This document shows, one piece after another, positions 55,778 through 64,000 of a DNA stretch of 64,000 nucleotides; position 1 is the stretch's first letter; the number at the start of each line of letters is the position of its first letter. Origin of the DNA: Typhlomys cinereus (lineage: Eukaryota > Chordata > Mammalia > Rodentia > Platacanthomyidae); the NCBI GenBank assembly GCA_023101885.1, contig JALPQD010000294.1, positions 1,477,501 to 1,541,500 on the forward strand, written 5' to 3'. The notes beneath the pieces were generated by a model. The model made no database searches and was not told the origin of the DNA. It saw only the letters and a program-made list of their open reading frames with translations. Position numbers and translations under genes: made by a program.

Positions 55778-56885
55778 AGTTTTGTCATTTCTCAGGGCTC
55801 ACAAGAAATTGTGGTGTTTTTGGCATGTTGGGCACCTTGAACAACAGGACCCTGGGAAGCCCAGGGAAGCTGCCGCAGATCCCCTGCTCTTGGTCTTTCT
55901 GGCCTTTCCTGCTATACCTACGTTGCCCCAGCACAGAGCAAAACATCCCTCTGAGACTCCTTCATCTTCCTAAAGGCCAGATCTTCCATCCTCTTACTGT
56001 CATTTCATTAGCCAGCACATGTGAAACTCGCAGTCATGCCAGAAGAGACTGACAACCAAGCATCTTACTTCTAGCCCCTGAACATTTGTCCCGGGCCATT
56101 GTCCATCCTTGGGGCCCATCTGCCTCCAGTTCCTTTCCACTGTGAGGAAAGTTATGAGCTCTGCATCTCCTCTGGTTATTGGATGTTCCATTTTCTTTCT
56201 TTAAATATTTGTGTACTTTCCCCCCTACCCTACCACAATCCTGTCTTTGAGGACAGGGTGCCTGAAATCTACAGTCTCTCCTCAGGTGTATTAGCTACAG
56301 GATGGATCTAAGATGACTCCAGGCAATCTCTAACTTCACTGTAATCCCTCTGGCATGATAAATAACACCCTAGCACCACTGCAGTAGACAATTGAGTGAC
56401 CAAGTTCCTAGAAAATCTCTTCACACATTCCCAGAGAGACAGAAGCATCCCTCACTTTTATTAGCTTATCTCTCCCCCTTATATCTTTTGCTCTGTGTAT
56501 AGCCTTCTGATCCCCAAGAGTGAAGAAGTTTATCAACCACTTCTGGAGCATCAAGGTCAGGGTTAAAAGTCTCCTTCACTACTTCAGTGGTGCTCAATTT
56601 GGTTATTGGTTCTATCGTTCAAGAGAGAAAGGGACCCGCTTTGGGAGAAACGCTGGTAGCAGAATTTCCTGAGAGAAAAGACAGTAAGAAGTTCTCTTCT
56701 CTCAGGTGAGAAAGGGCTGCTAGGCAGGAGTCAGGGGGCAGGAAAAAGGGCAAAGTCCTTCACTATACTATGCCCTTTCTTATTTTACACTCAATGAGAC
56801 AGGCAACCTGTCCTTTCCCTCCAGTCAGAAAGAAAAGGAACTTTGTCTTCTGAGACAGATACCCTCCACATCTTAAAAATCATTG
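55778..56885. other. Unique sequence, no gene seen
   Basis: An ORF pair (55683-55973, 55729-56052) overlaps the 5S pseudogene and has no coding meaning. Rest unrecognised. Confidence 0.4.
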
Positions 56886-56889
56886 CCAT

Positions 56890-57038
56890 GGAAAGCAGGT
56901 AATAGTGACACATGTCTGAAATTCATCACTCTGGAGGCAGAAACGAAAGTAGTATAAGTCCAAGATCATTCTTTGCTGCACAGTTCAAGGCCAGCTTTGG
57001 ATACATGAGATCCGATCTTAAAGAAAAAAAAAAAAAAA
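56890..57038 (+). mobile_element. B1 SINE (7SL-derived)
   Basis: 'aaagcaggtaatagtgacac', 'atgtctgaaattcatcactc', 'tggaggcagaaacgaaagta', 'caaggccagctttggataca' and 'gagatccgatcttaaag', then an A-tail of about 17. Confidence 0.85.
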
Positions 57039-57040
57039 CA

Positions 57041-57849
57041 AATTATAAAACCCATGAGCATGTGTAGTTCCCTAACCCCCACCAGACATGGCCCATAAGA
57101 CCTTCTACCGGTGGTGGGTCATTTGTAAGGGCAACTTTAACGGAAAGTTGGTGCTACCATGCATGTCCTGCAGTTTTAAATCTATAATACGTGTGCCTTG
57201 AAGGCATGATTATATAACCTAATTATTACAAAAGGGGAACTTGTGAAATCTTCACTAAATATTCTGAAAAGCACCATAAAAGCAACAGCCTAAGTGTCCT
57301 CAGTGCCACCTCATTCCTGAACTCTGCACTGCTCCCCAGCATGAATACACTTGCCAACTTCTGCAAGTTGTCTTCTACCTCCACTCATGCTCTCTTGGTA
57401 CATGCGACTTTCTTTCTCAAATGCATAAAATATTGTTGTAAAAAGGATATGGATCTGGAAGCCATTGCCAGAAGTGAAAATCAGAGTAAAAATTACCCCC
57501 AAAATCCTTAAACCCCTCCCCAAGTTCTAGTCATAGCATTTTTATGCATGCTGCCTGTTACAGCAGTGAAAAACCATGAGGCAATGGATCCTAAATAAAC
57601 ACCTGGAGTTGTTTTCCATTTCCAGTGACTTGTCTTTTCTTCTCTGTAACAACATTATCAAAAGACATAGTTTTCTTGTTGATTGTGAATGAAGAATTAA
57701 AATCCCACCCTTAGTGAAGCCATAAAGCCCATCAGAACTACAGAATTAGAACCACTGCATGTTGGTGGACCTTCTGGTATTTTCCACTCTTGAAAATGAC
57801 TTCTAGAAAATGACTTCCAGACTTGAATGTTCTAAAATGATATTTTAAT

Positions 57850-57850
<1 letters not shown>
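57041..57850. other. Unique sequence, no gene seen
   Basis: A 16-bp imperfect tandem copy of 'gaaaatgacttctag' lies at 57792-57820. Otherwise nothing recognised. Confidence 0.4.

Positions 57851-57932
<82 letters not shown>
57851..57932. repeat. (GA)n microsatellite
   Basis: About 40 GA units with one 'acag' interruption at 57883-57888. It sits at the tail side of the following SINE. Confidence 0.95.
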
Positions 57933-57934
<2 letters not shown>

Positions 57935-57944
57935 CTATGGTATA

Positions 57945-58073
57945 TGTGTGGAGGAAGAAGACAATTCAGAAGTTTATTCTTTCCTTCTACCATGTAGGTG
58001 CCAGGGTATAACTCAAGTAGCCAGGTTTGTTTGTACACAAGCAAATTTACCTACTGAGCCATCTCATCCACCC
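57945..58073 (-). mobile_element. B2-superfamily SINE, truncated
   Basis: 'accatgtaggtgccagggta', 'actcaagtagccaggtttgt' and the head 'acctactgagccatctcatc'. The GA tract upstream stands where its tail would be. Confidence 0.65.
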
Positions 58074-58261
58074 CAGAGTCTAATCCTTGGTCATTTCACA
58101 AAGTTGTTATTACATCATTTTGTTTCCTCCAAGTTGCTCTCTAAAGTAAATCTAGTGAGAAATGGAGATGCAAGGCTCACATGGATTGTAGGCATGTGGA
58201 GGATGCTTCTCAGTCTCATGTTGGGACTTGCTCACATCACTACTAAAGAGATCTAAAAGAT

Positions 58262-58375
58262 AGACTCTATAGTCAAGCTTTCTGTGTTAAAATCTTACTT
58301 CTGCTTTACGTCTGTGTGACCTTGAGCAAGATACTTGACATCCCTGAGTTTCAATGTTCTTTACCTTTCTTGAGT
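58262..58375 (+). repeat. MIR SINE fragment
   Basis: 'cttacttctgctttacgtct', 'gtgtgaccttgagcaagata' and 'cttgacatccctgagtttca' match the MIR core. Confidence 0.65.
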
Positions 58376-58621
58376 TCCTTGATCATCTATGGGGGCATGT
58401 TGGTGTGTCAGTCATTATGGAGGTCTGTAAGGACAAGTCTCACTGCAGTGAGTTCCTAGATGCAGCAGTCCTGCCTTGAATGGAATGTCTTGTTCGATGG
58501 TCACGGTCACCCTCCCCCATCTTTAGGTTAGACTCATTTAACAATGATCTAATACAACCCTATACAATGGATTCTACTCTTAGCCCCATTTTGAAGATGA
58601 GAACAAAATTATCAAAAATTA

Positions 58622-58990
58622 TCTACTGTGATAATTAATCCTGGGTGTCAACTTGACACACCTGACATTAACTAAGATCAGCTGAGACCATACCTGGCAA
58701 GATCAGCTAAGACCACCTGAAGAAATTATCTGGATAATACAAAGATCAGCCGTAGATCTGACTGGAACCTTCCCATATCTCATTGGAACATCCCAGTAGT
58801 GGACGAAGTAAAAGGAACCATAGAACAGAAGAAGAGAGATTTTCCAGGAATCCAGCCTCAGCCTCTCTGATGGGTGTGACATAGCCCGTCTCCACCCCCT
58901 TTGGAACTGTAAGTTAAATAAGTCTCCTTTTCTCCCTTAAGTTGTTTGGCTTTGGTTGCTTTCTCACAGCAATAGTTAAGAGTAACTGTT
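58622..58990 (+). mobile_element. URR1-like DNA transposon
   Basis: 'taatcctgggtgtcaacttg' start, 'gaagaaattatctggataat', 'aactgtaagttaaataagtc' and 'cttaagttgtttggctttgg', ending 'cacagcaatagttaagagta'. A triplicated 'aagatcagct(g)a(a)gacca' motif lies near 58672-58717. Same class as the 14.2-kb copy but a different subfamily. Confidence 0.65.
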
Positions 58991-60105
58991 ACATCTACCA
59001 ATTACTATTCCCTATACTACTCCTACTGGTGAGCACTTAGGTAGTTTGCCCAAGCATATACTGATAGTAACTGACTGAACCTAGACTTAGGTTGTTACAA
59101 AGACAGTCAACTTAGAACATGATTTAAGCACCATCTAAATACACCAGTGCATCTGGTTAGCAGCATGCATTGGTGTTCACATTTCCTCATTCTTTGAGAT
59201 CTGTGATGCTCAGCAACATTGCTAGTGATTATGGTCCCACTGCCAAGCTGTGCACTTGAGTTTATCCACTCGCTTCTCTGGCTCAACTTTTCTTTCTTCC
59301 TGTAGTATTCAACGCAATTGAAGACATCATTCTTGAGTCTTTGCTCTTCATATGCATCACTGTCCACTCTCACTTCATGTCAGAACTACTACTCTTTTAA
59401 CTATTGCCTTAGACATGTGCCTAGATTTCCTCTTGCGCCAGGTTCTGTACTTTCTACAATCCCCTCCTTTAGGTATCTCTAAACCTACAGCTTCTGTCAC
59501 AGGTCTTCCTCTCGTAAGTCACACCCTCTCTTCATCTCTGCTTGTGTAAAATCAGCTGCTCTTCTCTCTGATTTTCTGGAATTGCTTCCTGATATTCTTG
59601 TTTCTGTTGCTGGCAGCTGCTTCCCTCTGACAGAAAAGTCAAGCGACTCAGCATGTGTAGATGCCTCCTTTCTCAGACCCCTGGAGAGGCATCAGATACC
59701 AATTCTATGATCTTGCTACTCTCTTTGCCTCCAAACTATTGTGGGCCCTGGTGCTAATCTTTGGTCTTCCATGTCTCTAATTTTATTAGGACATGTGTGT
59801 CTGTGGGATTAATTGTCTGTAAAAATTCCTGCACTGCCTCCAAAATGAACCTAATGCAACCTGACCACTCCCTAATAGTTCAGTGTTTGCTGTTTCTCAG
59901 TTGCAGTGGGATTCACATGAATGTGTCCTCAGCCATATGCTTGTGTTCTTACTGCTTCTCCATGCATGCACTTCTGTCTCCTAGCCTTGGTTCCTGTGGT
60001 AAAGGTGTCAATTCTACCAGAGTTAATTTCTAAGTTTAATGGGTTGACAATAGAAGTTGGTTTGTTCTTTTTATAGAATAGAATGGGTTTGTTCTTTTTA
60101 TGACT
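58991..60105. other. Unique or very old repeat sequence
   Basis: The pyrimidine-rich 59340-59990 segment could be L2 on the minus strand, but no diagnostic block is clear. ORFs up to 90 codons without domains. Confidence 0.35.
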
Positions 60106-60109
60106 TCCA

Positions 60110-60960
60110 TGATTTATTTGAAATAATAGTTCACATAAATAGGCAAATTGACTAAAAAGAAAAGAACTGGAGAAGAAACTAGCAGATATGAAATTTTAGT
60201 AAGTTACATAAACCTTAGAATCTATATTGTAACAAAAAATCTCAGAGGTGAATTTTTAAATGTAAAATAATGGTTTATCCAATAATTAATACTAGTATAA
60301 TTTTATTTAAGCAATTAAACCAATTCTTTACTTCTCACTATATATACTTCAACAAATTCCAGGAAGATATAAAAAAAAATTGAAAGACACGTTTGTTAAC
60401 TATTTATATATTCTGAGTGTGTGGGAGGTCTTTTTAGGCACAACCTCAAGCAGAAACCATAAAACACTGGATATGTAGCTACAGAAATGTGAAATTATGC
60501 ATCAAAGCTATCTTAAACAGAATTGAAAAGCAAATGGTAAGACTGAGAAAAGTATAATATATAAAACAAACAGGAGATTAATATGTTCAATATGGAAAGA
60601 ATCAGCAAGCCTATAAGAAATAAACAAACACTACAATGGAAACTGAAGGCCAAGACCTTAAAGGAAGGAACTCACAATGAGGTAATAGAAATAGCCAATA
60701 AAAATATGAAAAATGTTTGATCTCACATCTAATCAAAGAAACACAGATACTTATAAATTACCTCCAAGGACTACAACTTGATTTCTTTCCTACTTTATAT
60801 CATTCTATACTCTGAGAATTTTTTCAAAGAACATTAAATCAAAGAAAGAGATGCATGATAATTTTTTCCAAAACCTATAAAGCATCACCACCATCTTTTA
60901 ACTGCTTAAGAGTGACCTTATAGGAACATATTCTTAGGAAGATCATTTTTCAAAAAAATA
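60110..60960 (+). repeat. Old L1 ORF2 region, eroded
   Basis: 'gtaatagaaatagccaataa', 'aaatatgaaaaatgtttgat', 'ctcacatctaatcaaagaaa' and 'cacagatacttataaatta' follow the L1 ORF2 sense strand. Upstream A-rich sequence from 60110 is consistent with the same element. Reading frame lost. Confidence 0.55.
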
Positions 60961-61171
60961 TGTCATTAGAAAAATGTAGCCTGTAGATTAGAATTACCAT
61001 GAGATCCCATTTTGAAAAATATATGTGAAAATACAAAAATACATGTAAGATAATCTAGATTCATATAAAATAATGTTAACAGGATGATAATGAATACTTT
61101 ATTTCTTTATTTTTGTATATGTATTTCCTACTTTTTGCATCTATGTGATATGTCTTTAGGTGTACATGCTC

Positions 61172-61216
<45 letters not shown>

Positions 61217-61520
61217 CGCGTGCATGTGCGCGTGCAGATATGTGTCTGTGGAGGCCAGATGTTGATGTTGGATGTTTTCTTTGCTGTCCATCCACTTACA
61301 CAGTGAGACAGAGTCTCTCATAGGAAACTAGAGCTTGCCGATTCAATCAGTCTAGCTAGCCTGCTCCACGGATTTCTTGTCTCTGGCTCCTGAGTGCTAA
61401 GATTACACATGGGTCACTACACCCACCTAGCTGTGGGATTCTGGATTATAGAGATTTGAACTGCAGTCTTCATATTTTCACAGCAGGTATCTTACCTATT
61501 GAACCATCTCCCCAGTCCTG
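61172..61520 (-). mobile_element. Composite tRNA/B1-type SINE with (TG)n-(CG)n tail
   Basis: TG/GCGCG tail at 61174-61235, 'tgtgtctgtggaggccagat', the B1-like 'gagacagagtctctcatagg', 'ctggctcctgagtgctaaga' and 'ttacacatgggtcactacac', and a tRNA head at the right ('tattgaaccatctccccagt'). Same plan as 6545 and 49340. Confidence 0.65.
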
Positions 61521-61559
61521 TTTCCTAACATTTTGAATTTTTTTTATTTAATTGTGCAT

Positions 61560-61579
61560 GTGTGAGTGTGTGTGCGTGT

Positions 61580-61630
<51 letters not shown>

Positions 61631-61975
61631 GAACCACGAACGAATTCAGGAGCCACCATAGACCGCCTCCACCTCCTCCTTTGTTTACTCTGCCAGGGGA
61701 TTCACAGGCTCTGCCCTACCAGGGTGTGTGTGTGTGTGTGTGGTGTGTGTGTTTAGACTACGGACCAGATTCAGGAACAACCATGTACTGCCTCCACCTC
61801 CTCTTGTTTACTCTGCCCGGGATGGATTCACAGGCTCCGCTCCTACCAGGGCACCCGACAGAAAGCAGGCCACCCCTGCTTCTGCCCTGTGTCTATACGT
61901 GGGGTCTAGGATCTAAACTCAGGACCTTCCACCTGCAAGGCAGAGGCTTAATCCCTGAGCCACCTCTCCAGCCCT
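61560..61975 (-). mobile_element. B2/DIP-like SINE with internally duplicated 3' half
   Basis: On the plus strand: (TG)n 61560-61628, unit A 61629-61724, (TG)n 61725-61753, unit B 61754-61851, then the rest of the SINE to the head 'gagccacctctccagccc'. Units A and B both carry 'attcaggagcc/aacaacca', 'ccgcctccacctcctc', 'tgtttactctgcc' and 'gattcacaggctc', so the tail-proximal half plus its repeat tract is present twice. The subfamily matches the copy at 2921-3202. Confidence 0.85.
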
Positions 61976-62619
61976 TGTTCCTTAATTTTGATGAATCTTT
62001 ACAATCCAGACATGTCAAGAATCTCTAAAATCAAGTGTTACCACTTGTTTATGTAGCTTTTTCTGACTCAGTTTAATTTTTCTTTTCCATATCCTTAAGG
62101 GTTTAAATGCTGGTAAGGTTTGTCCAAATTCCACAGTAGAAATATATTCCCTCAGATTTCCAAAGGCCCTCAGTGCAAATCTAGATCTTGACAAGGACTT
62201 CCCTCCTTCAGAAGACTCAGGGGGAGAGGCCTGTCTGCCTCCCCAGCTTCTAATGGCTCTCTGTTTTTCAGCTTCCAGAGGCATGATTCTTACCTCTAAA
62301 TCCATCTTCACTTAATTTTTCCCATAGATTTCTCCACTCTTTGTTTCCTGGTGCCTTTTACTTTTCTATCTCTATAAAGAATATCTAATTATTTGGGTTA
62401 GGGCCCATCCCAGGATGATATTAGCTCAAAATTCCAGTCCTAAGTACACGTCTCTGGTTCTAGATAAGACATGTTCTGAGAGATACGAATCAGCCCACTC
62501 TATTGCTAGGACTATCATCCAAGTCCAAAAATCAAACATCTTCTGTCTCCTGCAGCTCCCCCTCCTAAAGCAAGGGCCTGTTTTATATGTTCTTAAATCT
62601 TATATAATAGATGTATGAC

Positions 62620-62680
62620 ATATATACATATATATAAAACACACATATATATAATATGTAACACATATATATAATATGTA
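62620..62680. repeat. AT-rich tandem repeat, 20-bp unit
   Basis: Two perfect copies of acacatatatataatatgta at 62641-62660 and 62661-62680, preceded by alternating ATAC/ATAT. Confidence 0.95.
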
Positions 62681-62930
62681 ACAGAACCTCAATTTTGCAT
62701 TTTTTGGAATTAAGTCTTGTTGTTGCATAAAACAGGGATTTGTTTGGTGTACACAAAATACTCATAATTCGTGGTGTGTGCCACATCTGATCTACTGCTG
62801 ATAGATATCCAAGTTGTTTGAAAGGAGTTTGCTATGAAGAATGCTCTTTTGAAAATTCCTCTGTATAATTTTGTGCACATATGTAAGCATTTTTGTAAGA
62901 TGTGTGCTTAGGAGTAGAATTAGCCCAAGG
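62681..62930. other. Unique sequence, no gene seen
   Basis: Nothing recognised. Possible eroded L1 3' end (aattgcctgtaagcat-like wording near 62865-62890). Confidence 0.3.

Positions 62931-62980
<50 letters not shown>
62931..62980. repeat. (CA)n microsatellite
   Basis: About 24 uninterrupted CA units. No SINE head is attached, unlike most other CA tracts here. Confidence 0.95.
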
Positions 62981-62982
<2 letters not shown>

Positions 62983-63374
62983 TGCTGTGTTCAGAAATTG
63001 CCTTCCTGGTATGAACTGAACTGCCAGTTGGGAAAGCTTACATTCAGATATCCTCTCAAAGGTAAGCTGGCAAGGGAAGGGTCACTTCATTCTGGAAGAG
63101 AAATTCTATTTTCTTCTTTGCCTTTTCCCTTATTGAGAATAAGCATCCTGTGCTTACTCACACACAAGAAAAGAAGGCAGATTGCCTTTGTGGGTTGGTG
63201 GTTCTTCTCCACTCACTGCATGGTCCCCTGAACTTCTGGCAGACTTAGATAGTGACAACCTTTTATCTATTATATATAAGATGTTGCATTGCTACAAAAT
63301 TTTTGCCTTATTAGAGAAGACAAGTGTGGCTACAGATGACTCATCCTTGAAGAAGATGTTTGCTAGCTGACAGC

Positions 63375-63476
63375 TCTAAACATTTGCCTGAATGCTTGCC
63401 ATTAAGTCATAATAAACTTTTCTCCCTTAAGTTGTTTCTTGTCAGGTGTTTGGTCACAGTATCAAGAATGGCAACC
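63375..63476 (+). mobile_element. URR1-like DNA transposon, 3' end only
   Basis: 'aataaacttttctcccttaa', 'gttgtttcttgtcaggtgtt' and 'tggtcacagtatcaagaatg' match the end of the URR1-like class. The 5' part is missing or unrecognisable. Confidence 0.55.
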
Positions 63477-64000
63477 AGTGCATGTGGTGTGTCTGGGTAC
63501 TTGGGCTCCTTCTTACACTGCTGTGTTCTGCACAAGGACTCCACAATTCTGGGTGGCCCGAAGCCACTTAGGGTGGGTGACAGTCTGATCTATCAGCTAC
63601 AGCAGACCTGAACGCATCTGATTTCAGCCTAGATCACTAGCACCACAGTCAATATGAAGACCTATGGGTCTACAAACAAGGTTGTATTGCTGTTTTTGAA
63701 ATTCTCAGAATGCTTGTCATGATTTAGCAGAAACTGACTGATAGAATGGTTCTCCTCTTATACCCATTTCTTCAAAGAATATGTAAGTCTTGAAAATTTT
63801 GAAAAGTACTCCCAAATCATACCCTTAACAAGTGAAAGAGCCAAGAACCTGAGCCAGGACTGTCTCATTTCTGAGTCCCTGCTTTAAACCACTACACTCT
63901 GTCCCTATTTCAAAATTGCAACAGACTAGGGCAGGGGACCAAGAGCAATAGCACGGAATTTAATTGGAATGAATACACGGTTCCACATTTTAACTACAAC
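63477..64000. other. Unique sequence, no gene seen
   Basis: Includes a MIR-like 'gaacctgagccaggactgtc' with 'taaaccactacactctgtc' near 63845-63905. Otherwise nothing recognised. Confidence 0.35.

Overview
This window reads as a non-coding stretch of a rodent nuclear chromosome. I found no protein-coding gene I can defend. The reasons for rodent are seen directly. The DNA is AT-rich and CpG-poor, and CA/TG, GA/CT and TTCC/TTTC microsatellites are frequent. There are many tRNA-derived SINEs whose heads read like 'ggctggagagatggctcag' (the B2 superfamily head), a few B1 (7SL-derived) copies, and LINE-1 copies with the purine-rich 3' UTR typical of rodents. The dominant SINE is about 230-290 bp. 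Its body after the tRNA-like head differs from mouse or rat B2, and it ends in (CA)n plus an A-rich tail. I infer a mouse-like (myodont) rodent outside the mouse/rat group. A jerboa or jumping-mouse relative is possible because DIP is a B2-superfamily SINE described from jerboas, but I could not compare with a reference. I use the label 'B2/DIP-like'.

Layout. 0-4.7 kb: MIR remnants, one clean B2/DIP-like insertion with a 16-bp target duplication, and a ~100-bp local duplicate pair. 4.7-12.4 kb: dense old L1 (plus strand) cut by SINEs, and three younger L1 3' ends (minus strand). 12.4-21.6 kb: the most repeat-poor part, with one URR1-like DNA transposon, one L2 and a CT tract; candidate regulatory sequence lies here. 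21.6-25.2 kb: an L1 ORF2 fragment, an L1 3' UTR carrying a small minisatellite, and a URR1-like copy. 25.2-36.4 kb: mostly unique DNA with MIR, L2, MER5A and hAT-like remnants. 36.4-47.3 kb: the busiest region, with a head-to-head SINE pair, a 43-bp tailless SINE head with target duplications, an L1 nested in a SINE, and a 1.7-kb 5'-truncated L1 whose target duplications and broken ORF2 end are readable. 47.3-55.4 kb: an MLT1-like LTR, a 300-bp TTCC/TTTC tract beside a SINE that lost its head, a palindrome-bearing 42-bp tandem repeat, and unique DNA with possible regulatory motifs. 55.4-64 kb: a 5S rRNA pseudogene, B1, more URR1-like copies, old L1, and a SINE with an internally duplicated 3' half.

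The elements do not form a system together; the window is a record of successive retrotransposition into intergenic or intronic DNA. Boundaries without target duplications are approximate. Family names come from recognised sequence features, not a database search. The most interesting items are the tailless SINE head (41.1 kb), the duplicated SINE half (61.6-61.9 kb), the recurrent URR1-like ~400-bp family, and the nested L1-in-SINE with double dating value (42.9-43.7 kb).
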